Under the pieces are notes generated by a model. That model was given only the letters and a program-made list of their open reading frames with translations. It searched no databases and was not told where the DNA came from. A stretch of DNA of 64,000 nt, taken from positions 1 to 64,000 of the forward strand of contig JAFGCZ010000015.1 of assembly GCA_016932335.1 (NCBI GenBank). The letters are read 5' to 3'. A program made the position numbers and the translations under genes. Origin of the DNA: Opitutales bacterium (GTDB lineage: Bacteria > Verrucomicrobiota > Verrucomicrobiia > Opitutales > Oceanipulchritudinaceae). Positions 1 through 8,305 of this stretch are shown piece by piece. How positions within the stretch are numbered: position 1 is the stretch's first letter; every line of letters begins with the position of its first letter.

Positions 1-1086
1 ACGGGCGGCTTCCACTGCGGCATTCAATGCCAGTATATTGGTCTGGAAGGCAATTTCATCAATCGTCTTGTTGATCTTTACCGTTTCATCGCTGGCTTCC
101 TTGATCTCGCGAATGGAGCGCGACATTTCCTCAATACTTTCCTGCACGCGCAAGGTCGACTGCCGTGATTTTTCCATCAAATTGGCCGCCTTGGAGGTGT
201 GATTGGCGTTGGATTCCGTCATGGAGGACAGTTCTTCCAGAGATGCACTCGTCTCTTCTATGGACGCGGCCTGAGAGCTAGAGCCATTTGCCAAATGCTG
301 GCTGGCATTGTTCACCTGCGTTGCGGCGGATGTAACTTCCGAAGATGTTCCACTCAGCTCACCTATGCTGCGGGTTAACGGTTTGGCTATGCGCTGTGCG
401 ATAATCAGGCCTATGCAGAAAATTAAAACAATTAACCCAACGTATACAGCGTTAATCAATAGGGTGTTCTGATGCAGCTTTTGTCGCAGATTACCCTCCA
501 GGTTTGCTCGCATGATCTCTATGTTGTCGATGTAAGCCCCCGTTCCGATCATGATCTCGGTGCCGGGAATAGTTTTGGCATAACTGAGCTTAGGTTGCAC
601 TCCGGCTCCCGGTTTTTCAAAATGGTATTCTACTATGCCGCCACCTTTCTTAGCCTGTTCGATTAGCTCGTTGATCAAGCGCACGCCATTAGCATCTTTC
701 AGGTCAATAAAGTTCTGCCCGTTTTTGCTCTTGTCAGTTGGCTGATTGATACGGGTTCCATCATAGGCGTATGTGAAAAAATAACCGCTGTTGTCATCAA
801 AAAAACGCACTGGATCAGTTATTCGTTCAATAATGGCGTTATATTCCTTCGGCGATTTTCCCTCTAACTCGGCTCCGAGTAAATCTGCCTGAACCTCTAC
901 CAGATCCTTCAGCTTATGGGCTTCTTCAGTCAGAAGTGTATTGGCAAATGTCGGGTAGACGTCTTTTTCAAACAGATTTTGAATCAACACATAATTAAGT
1001 ACTCCCATTGCGGCCACAAAGATCAAGACCATCGAGGGGAGTACAAGGATTTGCTTTTTCAGATTCCATTTTTGAATGCTGAACAT
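1..1086 (-). CDS. Methyl-accepting chemotaxis protein with sCache domain, C-terminus cut by window edge
   Basis: Transmembrane chemoreceptor feeding a CheA/CheW kinase complex. Translation of the minus strand from an ATG at 1086 gives 362 codons with no stop before the window edge. A TM segment lies near residues 12-33. It is followed by an extracellular single-Cache type sensor (motif FFDDNSGYFFTYAYDGT near residues 93-109, ending in GTGAYIDN), a second TM near 220-240, a short HAMP-like linker, and a methylation helix rich in S/E/A. The last residues are the hairpin tip [19 protein letters not shown] of the signalling domain. sCache domains usually bind small organic acids; the ligand here is unknown. 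No other che genes are in view. The missing part is only the returning helix. Confidence 0.9.
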   Translation of the reverse strand, partial: MFSIQKWNLKKQILVLPSMVLIFVAAMGVLNYVLIQNLFEKDVYPTFANTLLTEEAHKLKDLVEVQADLLGAELEGKSPKEYNAIIERITDPVRFFDDNSGYFFTYAYDGTRINQPTDKSKNGQNFIDLKDANGVRLINELIEQAKKGGGIVEYHFEKPGAGVQPKLSYAKTIPGTEIMIGTGAYIDNIEIMRANLEGNLRQKLHQNTLLINAVYVGLIVLIFCIGLIIAQRIAKPLTRSIGELSGTSSEVTSAATQVNNASQHLANGSSSQAASIEETSASLEELSSMTESNANHTSKAANLMEKSRQSTLRVQESIEEMSRSIREIKEASDETVKINKTIDEIAFQTNILALNAAVEAAR

Positions 1087-1239
1087 AGGAGACTTTCTTT
1101 TTGTAAACACAAAGCAGTAGCTGTGTTTAATGTTAATTAAACAACTAGCTAAGTTTAGGGGGGTGGAACAATCGCTTCTTAACAATCTCTCGTTTTTGAG
1201 CAATTGCAAGCTGTCTGCGTAATTTTTATGAAACAGTAT

Positions 1240-3288
1240 TCAAAGAGGCCGAAAGCGGTAATTGCGGTCAATTTTGCTGAATACCGTGTAACTGGGGTGG
1301 GGGAGTACCGCCAGGAATTGCCGCCCGTAGGGTTTGTTCAGCAGCCTGCTGTCCAGCAGCGTAATCGTTCCCTTGTCTTCATGGGTGCGAATCAGGCGCC
1401 CAACGCCCTGGCGAAACTGAATAATAGCTTCCGGCAGGGTTAGCGCTATAAACGGATTATGTCCGTGGGCACTGTGCCATTCGCAGCGGGCCTGCACAAT
1501 TGGGTGACTCGGGTTCTCAAAAGGCAGCCGGGTGATGATTACCTGAGAGAGGGCCTTGCCGGGCACATCAACCCCCGTCCAGAAACTGTCTGTTCCCAGT
1601 AGAATACCGTTTCCGGCTTTGGCAAAACGATTGCGCAGGTCGGTGCGCGACCCGTCCCGCCCCTGTACCAGAAGCCGTCTTTCTGCCCGATCACACACAA
1701 CTTCCAACACATCGGCAACCGCATTCATATCGCTATAACTGGTAAACAACACCAGCGTGCCGCCATCAACTTTCAACGCACAGTAGGCTATCATGTCCGC
1801 CAGCCAGTCGATGTTCAGGCGCTGGTTTTCTGCATCCGGCATCGGGGCATCGGCCGCGACAAATACCCGCGTTTTGTTTTCGTAATCAAAAGGCGAATCT
1901 TCCACCAGCCCTTCCGCTCCGTAAGCGCCTACTTTGTGGCGGAATCCCTCCAGCTTGGAGTTGTCGGCCAGCGTGGCGCTGGTCATCACTACCGCCGTCT
2001 GCCGATTGAATAAATGTTCCTTCAGGGCTGGTGCTACATCCAGCGGAGCTGTTCTCAGCGTAATAATGCTTTTGCCTCGGCCGCCACGTTCCGCCCAGTA
2101 AACAAAAGCCTCCTCGCTCATGGAGATACAGGTATTGATGGCCCCGTTGTAGGCAATCAGACTGGTTCGCAATCCTTTCACTTCGTCGCGTGCCGGTCCT
2201 TCCTCCAGTTTGTTGCAGACATCTCCCAGCCGTTGAGCCAATGCTGTCAGTGGTCCGTGGAGAATCGGGGCCACCCAGTCCGCGTTATGAATGCGGGCCG
2301 TATCCTGCTCCGTTAGCAGTGCGTCGGCCACCGCGTCAAAAAATAAACTGGTTGCCTCCAGCGCTTCAACCACCGCTTTCTGGTCGTAGCGATCCCCGTA
2401 GTAAGTCATTAAACCTTTGCGTCGCTTCGGATGGTAGAGCCTCAACAACAGGCGGTTCAAGGCATAGCTGGAGATATGCTCTCCCAGATTTTCCGTCGCC
2501 ACAGCCGGCACGGTGTGCGCTTCGTCAAGCACCACAAAATCACCCGCGTGCAACACTCCCTGCTTATCTGAAGAAGGCCCGAAGCCCGCGCCGATCAGCG
2601 CAAAAAGTAAACTGTGGTTGACGATCACTACCTGTGCTTTGGCCACCTCCTGGCGGGCTCTGCGGTAAAAACAATTTTCCGGGGTGCAATGCTTGCTGCT
2701 GCAGGCATGCCCTTCGGCATTTACCCATTCCCAAACCTCCGGCAGCGGTGGCGGATTCAACTCCTGCACCCGCCCGTTCTGCGTGGTTCTGGCCCAGCGT
2801 TCGATGCGTTCCAGTTCCTTCTGCTCCGGCCCCGGAAATAAATCCAGTTTCGAGCGCAGCGCCTCCTGCAGTCGCGTGCCGCACAGGTAATTTCCCCGCC
2901 CAATGAGCATGGCTGTTTCAAATCCCGCATAAGGACGCAATTCCTCCACCGTGTTGAACAATTTGCGGCACAGCATCAGATCCTTGTGCATCACCTGCTC
3001 CTGCAGGGATATCGTGTGAGTCGATACCAGGCACTGCCGCCGGTGGGCCACCGCATGGATGATGCCCGGTATCAGATAGGCCAGACTTTTGCCCACGCCC
3101 GTTCCGGCCTCGCACAACAGGCTGCCGTTGCCGGCAAAGGCCTGTGCTACCTGTAGACTCATGTCTGCCTGTTGCCGGCGGTGGGCCAGCCCCAAGGCAC
3201 TCTGCAGCAATCCTTCATTGGCAAAAATACGCTCTGTCAGCGCCGGAACATCTACTTCCGGGGTGGGCTCTTCCGGAGGTGTCCGCAT
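1240..3288 (-). CDS. DinG/YoaA-type ATP-dependent DNA helicase (XPD-like, Fe-S)
   Basis: Superfamily 2 helicase of the XPD/DinG group, expected to unwind DNA (D-loops, R-loops, damaged forks) in 5'-3' direction. Counting from the upstream GTG at 3309, Walker A is GTGVGKS (69-75) and the DEAH box is at 262-265. Cysteines 143, 203, 208 and 213 match the four-Cys cluster that holds a 4Fe-4S in XPD/DinG, and the C-terminal motif VI is QGVGRLIRT. Total length about 680 aa is normal for the family. I chose ATG 3288 because AGGA lies 4 nt upstream; GTG at 3309 would add seven residues. No N-terminal exonuclease domain is present, unlike the Bacillus DinG. Confidence 0.88.
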   Translation of the reverse strand: MRTPPEEPTPEVDVPALTERIFANEGLLQSALGLAHRRQQADMSLQVAQAFAGNGSLLCEAGTGVGKSLAYLIPGIIHAVAHRRQCLVSTHTISLQEQVMHKDLMLCRKLFNTVEELRPYAGFETAMLIGRGNYLCGTRLQEALRSKLDLFPGPEQKELERIERWARTTQNGRVQELNPPPLPEVWEWVNAEGHACSSKHCTPENCFYRRARQEVAKAQVVIVNHSLLFALIGAGFGPSSDKQGVLHAGDFVVLDEAHTVPAVATENLGEHISSYALNRLLLRLYHPKRRKGLMTYYGDRYDQKAVVEALEATSLFFDAVADALLTEQDTARIHNADWVAPILHGPLTALAQRLGDVCNKLEEGPARDEVKGLRTSLIAYNGAINTCISMSEEAFVYWAERGGRGKSIITLRTAPLDVAPALKEHLFNRQTAVVMTSATLADNSKLEGFRHKVGAYGAEGLVEDSPFDYENKTRVFVAADAPMPDAENQRLNIDWLADMIAYCALKVDGGTLVLFTSYSDMNAVADVLEVVCDRAERRLLVQGRDGSRTDLRNRFAKAGNGILLGTDSFWTGVDVPGKALSQVIITRLPFENPSHPIVQARCEWHSAHGHNPFIALTLPEAIIQFRQGVGRLIRTHEDKGTITLLDSRLLNKPYGRQFLAVLPHPSYTVFSKIDRNYRFRPL

Positions 3289-3494
3289 ACTGTCCTTAAA
3301 TCCGATCACGCACCCACATTACGGGATCTGTCTCACGCACCAAGGCAAAAAACACCCCTCTGGTATTTTCATTATTCCCTTTGTCTTGTCGCCCTTCTGT
3401 AACACTTTATCGGTAAATGTTTAGGCTCCTTTAAAAAACTCTTTGGAAAACCTTTTTCATTGCCATTCACTCGCCGTTTCCTTCAGATAGAATT

Positions 3495-4196
3495 ATGTCT
3501 CACGCCGACGTTGCTCCCTTACTCCATTTGCAGGAATGCGATATCCGCCTGGCTGATATCATCAAAAGCCTCAACGACTTCCCTCTGGAGATTGCCGCTT
3601 TTAAGGAAAAAATTGCTCAGGAGCAAAAAATCCGAGAAGCTGCGGAGACCGAGTTCAAGGCTCTGGAACTCAAGCACCGTGAACTGGAGGCAAAAATTGA
3701 AGACAGCGAAGAGCATTGCCGTAAACTTCGCAACCAGCAGCTTTCTGTCAAAAAAAACGAGGAATACCGCGCTCTGGAAACCGAAATTGAGCACACACAG
3801 GAGCAGGCCGGCCACTTCGAGGACGAAGCCATTGCCCTGCTCATCGAGATAGACGAAGCCAGGGATGCCCTCGAACTTAAACGCAAAGCTGTGGACGAGC
3901 AAATCTCCGAATACAACGGCAGCATTGCCCTGATTGAGAAGAATCTGGCCCAGCGACTCTCTGAAAAAGACGGTGCCCAAAAAGATGTAGCTGCCGCAGA
4001 GAAAGACGTTTCCGAGGCAGATCTGCGACTTTACAAATTTGTCAAAGGTCAGGTCAAACGAGCCCCTTGGGTTGTTCCCCTGCAAAATCAAATTTGCTCC
4101 GGCTGTCACCTGAAAATCAGTGGTGATCTCGATACCTCCATGCGTAAAAGCTCGACCCTCTCGCGTTGTAACAATTGCTGCCGCATCCTTTACTGA
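3495..4196 (+). CDS. Coiled-coil protein with C-terminal C4 zinc ribbon (zf-RING_7, CT398/CdsZ-like)
   Basis: 233 aa. Residues about 15-175 are an almost uninterrupted charged helix (long coiled coil). The C-terminus carries two cysteine pairs (CSGC and, about 26 residues on, CNNC) forming a C4 zinc ribbon, the arrangement of the DUF164/zf-RING_7 family. The best studied relative, Chlamydia CT398 (CdsZ), binds sigma-54 and type III secretion parts; whether that holds here is unknown. Transcribed divergently from the helicase gene across a 206-nt spacer. The family is widely conserved in PVC bacteria, which suits the inferred host. Confidence 0.82.
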   Translation: MSHADVAPLLHLQECDIRLADIIKSLNDFPLEIAAFKEKIAQEQKIREAAETEFKALELKHRELEAKIEDSEEHCRKLRNQQLSVKKNEEYRALETEIEHTQEQAGHFEDEAIALLIEIDEARDALELKRKAVDEQISEYNGSIALIEKNLAQRLSEKDGAQKDVAAAEKDVSEADLRLYKFVKGQVKRAPWVVPLQNQICSGCHLKISGDLDTSMRKSSTLSRCNNCCRILY

Positions 4197-4280
4197 GCTT
4201 GGGCGACATTGTTTATGGCGAGTCACCCGCTTATCGAAGAGAATGCCCCCCGTTCCTATCGGAGATTCTTTTGCGGACTG

Positions 4281-4311
4281 TTGACATGTTTCTTAACCTT
4301 TGCCCTATGAC
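4281..4311 (+). promoter_or_regulatory. Possible sigma-70 promoter before the GH1 gene
   Basis: TTGACA at 4281-4286 and TATGAC at 4306-4311 with a 19-nt spacer, which is longer than ideal. It lies in the 225-nt gap before the glycosidase gene; nothing else recognisable was seen in that gap. Weak call from sequence match only. Confidence 0.25.
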
Positions 4312-4421
4312 CTTAATGAAGGCTTAGGGAACGCTGCTCACTTCAATCATTCTATTATATGAATGTTCTCTGAGTTGCCTTTCTTCGCGTTAATTGTGAT
4401 AGGTTTCGCATAAATACGCAT

Positions 4422-5774
4422 ATGAACCAGTTCTACGCTTTCCCGAAACCCATTACCTGGGGCGCTGCCACTGCCAGTTACCAAATCGAGGGTGCTGCTC
4501 ATGCCGATGGGCGCAGCCCCTGCATCTGGGATGCCTTTTGTGCCCAGCCGGGCCGTGTTCTTAACGGAGATTCCGGAATCATCGCCTGCGATCATTATCA
4601 CCGCATGGAGGAGGATGTTAAACTGATGGCCGATATGGGCCTTCAGGCCTACCGCTTTTCTGTCGCCTGGCCGCGTATTTTCCCCGATGGCGATGGCCGG
4701 CCCAACCCCAAGGGGCTCGATTTTTACAACCGCCTCGTCGATTGCCTGCTCCGGCACGGCATTGAGCCGTGGATGACTATGTACCACTGGGACTTGCCTC
4801 AGGTATTGCTCGAACGTTTCGGCGGCTGGCAGTCTAAAGAGACGGCTAAGCTGCTGGGCGATTTTGCCGGCTATGTGGCACAGCACCTCTGCGACCGCGT
4901 AAAAAATGTCTTTACGGTCAACGAAATCTTCTGCTTTACCGAGTACTCCTACCGCCTCGGTGTGCAGGCTCCCGGTCTGGTATTGCCCCGTAAGCAGGCC
5001 AATCAGGTCACGCACAACGGTTGCCTCGGGCATGGTTATGCCCTTCAGGCCATTCGCCAAAATGCACCTTCCGATGTCAAAATCGGCTTCACCGAAAATA
5101 CGGCCATCTATCAGCCGATTTGGGAAACTCCTGAGCATATCGAAGCCGCCCGCAAGGCCACGAAGGCCGCCAATTACAATATTGTCGATGTCCTTGCCAA
5201 CGGTTTTTACGACCCCGCTTTCCTTGCCCGAGAGGGTGCCGATGCCCCCGAGTTTAACGACGAGGAAATGAAGCTCATCGGTGCTCCCGTAGACTTTGCC
5301 GGCCTCAACATTTACGACTGTCTCTACGCCGAGGCGGCCGATAACCCGGAGGGATACCGTATGGTGCCCACTACCGAGGCCTATCCTAAATTTGATGTTC
5401 CCTTTGTTAAAGTGGGGCCGCAAAAACTCTACTGGGGCATTCGCCACTACAAAGAGCTCTGGGGCTACGATAACATCGTCATCGGAGAGAGTGGGGTGGC
5501 CTGCGATGACCATATGAACACCGACGGAGAAGTGCTCGATACAGACCGCACCATGTACCTGCGCAGTACCTTTATGGACGCGCACCGAGCGGTTTCCGAG
5601 GGATATCCGCTGAACGCCTTTTTTGTCTGGTCGCTTATGGACAACTTTGAGTGGGTTTATGGCTACAGCAAGCGCTTCGGCATGGTCTATGTCAACTACA
5701 CCACTCAGGAGCGCACGGTTAAGCTCAGTGGCAAATACTACAGCAACGTCATTCGTGAGAATGCCGTGCTCTGA
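4422..5774 (+). CDS. Glycoside hydrolase family 1 (beta-glucosidase type)
   Basis: 450 aa, full length for a GH1 beta-glycosidase. The family is a TIM barrel that hydrolyses terminal beta-D-glucosyl, galactosyl or related residues with retention. Seen motifs: GAATASYQIEGA near 14-25, RFSVAWPRIFPDG near 78-90, YHWDLPQ near 121-127, acid/base Asn167-Glu168 within FTVNEIF, and the nucleophile Glu356 within VIGESG. Both catalytic glutamates are present, but the usual NEP and ENG triads read NEI and ESG, so substrate preference may differ. There is no signal peptide, so it is probably cytoplasmic and acts on imported disaccharides. A strong terminator follows. Confidence 0.93.
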   Translation: MNQFYAFPKPITWGAATASYQIEGAAHADGRSPCIWDAFCAQPGRVLNGDSGIIACDHYHRMEEDVKLMADMGLQAYRFSVAWPRIFPDGDGRPNPKGLDFYNRLVDCLLRHGIEPWMTMYHWDLPQVLLERFGGWQSKETAKLLGDFAGYVAQHLCDRVKNVFTVNEIFCFTEYSYRLGVQAPGLVLPRKQANQVTHNGCLGHGYALQAIRQNAPSDVKIGFTENTAIYQPIWETPEHIEAARKATKAANYNIVDVLANGFYDPAFLAREGADAPEFNDEEMKLIGAPVDFAGLNIYDCLYAEAADNPEGYRMVPTTEAYPKFDVPFVKVGPQKLYWGIRHYKELWGYDNIVIGESGVACDDHMNTDGEVLDTDRTMYLRSTFMDAHRAVSEGYPLNAFFVWSLMDNFEWVYGYSKRFGMVYVNYTTQERTVKLSGKYYSNVIRENAVL

Positions 5775-5788
5775 TTTTTTGTTCTCTG

Positions 5789-5822
5789 AAAGAGCAGGCT
5801 CTCTTGAAGCCTGCTCTTTTTC
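5789..5822 (+). terminator. Rho-independent terminator after GH1 gene
   Basis: Perfect 12-bp stem (5789-5800 with 5808-5819), 7-nt loop, right arm ending in a T run. It lies 15 nt after the GH1 stop and separates it from the oxidoreductase gene. Confidence 0.9.
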
Positions 5823-5852
5823 GTGATAACCTAACATACAACCTCCTTACCT

Positions 5853-6839
5853 ATGACAGATCTTCAACCTATCCGCTGGGCGATTCTTGGTACCGGCACC
5901 ATTGCCAATGCCTTTGCGACAGGGCTTCAAAGTGTTCCCGATGCTGTCCTCCACGGGGTGGCTTCCCGCCGCCTTTCCACCGCTCAGGCCTTTGCCGGTA
6001 AATATGCTGCTGCCAACGCTTACGAAGGCTTGGAGGCGCTGCTTGCAGACCCTCAGGTGGATGTTGTCTACATCGCCACGCCGCACATCACCCATGTCAG
6101 CGATTCCATTGCCTGCCTCAAGGCCGGTAAACATGTGCTGTGCGAAAAACCGATGGCGATGGATTCCGAAGAGGCCCGCCGGGTAATCGAAACCGCTCAA
6201 GCGGAAAAACGCTTTTTCATGGAGGCTATGTGGACTCATTGCTTCCCCGCCATGCAAAAAGTTCGGCAGTTGCTGGAAGAGGAGGCCATCGGTTGGGTGC
6301 GCAATGTTACTGCGGCTTTCTCTAACAATATTCCTTTTGATGCCGAGAACCGCTTTTTCAATAAAGCACTCGGCGGCGGTGCGCTGCTCGATCTGGGCAT
6401 ATATCCCCTGGCCCTGGCCGACTTTGTCTATGGCGAGGATGCTCTCGAGCTCAACTGTCAGGCCCATGTCGGCAACACCGGAGTCGATGAGCACACACAC
6501 ATCAGCCTCCGTTACAACGACGGTGCCTTGGCCTCCCTTTTCTGTTCCTTTCAGACTCACATGCCTCATACTGCTGCTATTTACGGCAGCAAAGGCTACA
6601 TCGAATTTCACCACGAGTTTTGGCGTCCCGTTACGTTTAAACTTTTCCAGGCGGATAACCCCGTCCCGCAGATCTTTGAGTTCCCCCTCGAAGGCAACGG
6701 CTATAACTACGAGGCCGTTGAAGTGCAGCGCTGCATTCGCTCCGGCCTTACCCAAAGCCCGCTTGTTCCCTGGGAGCGCAGCCTCCGCCTAATGTGGCAG
6801 ATGCAGCAGGCTCTAGAGCAGGTTGGCGTTACTTATTAA
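5853..6839 (+). CDS. Gfo/Idh/MocA-family NAD(P)-dependent oxidoreductase
   Basis: 328 aa. An N-terminal Rossmann fold with ILGTGTIANAF (11-21) binds NAD(P). Glu98-Lys99-Pro100 in CEKPMAMDSEEA is the family's EKP signature, and the C-terminal half is the alpha/beta substrate domain. The closest subgroup by feel is the dihydrodiol dehydrogenase / D-xylose dehydrogenase-like type, which oxidises sugars or cyclic polyols; the exact substrate cannot be read from sequence. It sits between the GH1 and SDR genes, 18 nt before the latter, suggesting a small sugar-related transcription unit. Confidence 0.9.
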   Translation: MTDLQPIRWAILGTGTIANAFATGLQSVPDAVLHGVASRRLSTAQAFAGKYAAANAYEGLEALLADPQVDVVYIATPHITHVSDSIACLKAGKHVLCEKPMAMDSEEARRVIETAQAEKRFFMEAMWTHCFPAMQKVRQLLEEEAIGWVRNVTAAFSNNIPFDAENRFFNKALGGGALLDLGIYPLALADFVYGEDALELNCQAHVGNTGVDEHTHISLRYNDGALASLFCSFQTHMPHTAAIYGSKGYIEFHHEFWRPVTFKLFQADNPVPQIFEFPLEGNGYNYEAVEVQRCIRSGLTQSPLVPWERSLRLMWQMQQALEQVGVTY

Positions 6840-6857
6840 CCCTTAAGGCGTTTTTCT

Positions 6858-7559
6858 ATGCCACTGGATGTTCTCATCACTGGAGCCAATCGGGGCCTTG
6901 GCCTTGAGTTGACGAAACGGTTCCTCGAAAAAGGAGCCATTGTTCATGTGATTACCCGTAGCGAAGACGATCGTATCGAGGCACTCATTGAGGAGTACCC
7001 CGACTTTATCTTTGATTACAATGCCGACGTGACCGATGAGTTGCAGGTCTCTCAGGCTTTGGAGGACCTCCGCGGCCGCACCGATAAAATCGACATCCTC
7101 GTCAACAATGCTGCCGTACACCTGGATCCCGAGCGTATCCCCATCGAGGAGGTTGATTTTTCCGCCTACCTCAGGGCATTTGATGTCAATTCCGTCTCAC
7201 CCCTGAGGGTGGTTAAACATGCCCTTCCTTTGATACGCAGCGGGCGCCGCAAAACCATCGTCAATATCTCCTCCGAGGCCGGATCTCTCAGCGAATGCTG
7301 GCGCAAATCAGAGTATTCTTATTGTATGACCAAGGCCGCCCTCAATATGGCCGGGAAAATCCTCCAGAATGCGCTGCTCGACGATGGTATCAAGGTCCTC
7401 AATATCCATCCGGGCTGGTTTTCCTCCGATATGGGTACCGCCGAGGCTCCCATCACTCCGGAGCAGGCTTCCATACCCATCATCGAGACCATCCTTAAGG
7501 ACTATCCCCTTGATGGGCCCATCTATGTGGATGCAGAGGGTATTCCACGCTCCTGGTAA
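6858..7559 (+). CDS. Short-chain dehydrogenase/reductase (SDR)
   Basis: 233 aa classical-size SDR. The cofactor loop GANRGLGLEL spans about 9-18, NNA about 83-85, Ser138/139 lie in NISSEAGS, and the catalytic Tyr155-xxx-Lys159 is in YCMTK. The overall look (short C-terminus, GWFSSDMGT loop) is like the sniffer/CsgA carbonyl-reductase group. It follows the Gfo/Idh/MocA gene by 18 nt and is probably co-transcribed with it. Substrate unknown. Confidence 0.88.
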   Translation: MPLDVLITGANRGLGLELTKRFLEKGAIVHVITRSEDDRIEALIEEYPDFIFDYNADVTDELQVSQALEDLRGRTDKIDILVNNAAVHLDPERIPIEEVDFSAYLRAFDVNSVSPLRVVKHALPLIRSGRRKTIVNISSEAGSLSECWRKSEYSYCMTKAALNMAGKILQNALLDDGIKVLNIHPGWFSSDMGTAEAPITPEQASIPIIETILKDYPLDGPIYVDAEGIPRSW

Positions 7560-7644
7560 ACACTGATTTCTTTTTCCCGAAAAAAGTCGGCAACTACGGC
7601 AAAAAAAGCATCTTGGACTATACTGTATCAGGAGTTAGCCTAAT

Positions 7645-8184
7645 ATGACCACTATGAGATGCTGTATTGTTGTCGTTGCCGTATTTTTGAGCGCCTGTGT
7701 GCGCCTTCCCGAAAATGTTACTCCCGTGGAGCCATTTGTTCTTCAGCGCTATCTGGGCACTTGGTACGAAATTGCCCGCCTCGATCATTCCTTTGAGCGC
7801 GGTCTCGATTCCGTTACTGCCACCTACAGCCTGCGCGACGACGGAGATGTTCGCGTTCTCAACCGGGGTTATTCAGCTAAAGATAAAGCCTGGGAGGATG
7901 CCGAGGGTAGAGCTCGCTTTGTCGAATCGCCCGATAAAGGCTTCCTCAAGGTTTCTTTCTTTGGGCCTTTTTATGGTTCCTATGTGATTATGGAACTCGA
8001 TCAGGAACACTACCGGTATGCCCTTGTCTGCGGCCCGAATACCTCTTACCTGTGGATTCTCTCTCGCACACCGGAACTGGAACAGGCAATTGTTGAACGC
8101 CTCATCAGTAAAGCACAGGCCCTTGGATTCGATACCGATCAGCTCATTTTCGTTGAGCACCGTTCTGCTCTCGCGGCAGATTGA
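7645..8184 (+). CDS. blc: Outer-membrane lipocalin (Blc-like lipoprotein)
   Basis: 179 aa. Signal peptide with lipobox LSAC, lipidated Cys18. Lipocalin signature GTWYEIARL at about 38-46, and the C-terminal motif LVCGPNTSYLWILSRTP is typical of bacterial Blc/apolipoprotein D-like lipocalins. Relatives bind fatty acids or lysophospholipids at the outer membrane and are often linked to envelope stress. AGGAG lies 10 nt before the ATG; a second ATG three codons in is possible. It stands alone between the SDR gene and glycogen phosphorylase. Confidence 0.9.
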   Translation: MTTMRCCIVVVAVFLSACVRLPENVTPVEPFVLQRYLGTWYEIARLDHSFERGLDSVTATYSLRDDGDVRVLNRGYSAKDKAWEDAEGRARFVESPDKGFLKVSFFGPFYGSYVIMELDQEHYRYALVCGPNTSYLWILSRTPELEQAIVERLISKAQALGFDTDQLIFVEHRSALAAD

Positions 8185-8305
8185 ACCCCCAGTAGGTGCG
8201 GCTAAGATATGTCCCTGCCTTTCGGGATATCTACCCGCTTATCCGGCTGTCTTTCAGGAAAGGGTGAATAGCTTGGGACTGATTCTTGTCCTAACCCTTC
8301 ATCCC

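Noticed and set aside
4347-5837. 496-codon minus-strand frame over the GH1 gene
   Set aside because: The plus strand has the full GH1 motifs; this is a shadow.
8018-8305. Upstream extension of the glycogen phosphorylase frame into the lipocalin gene
   Set aside because: It overlaps the lipocalin CDS and has no homology; ATG 8306 gives the family length.
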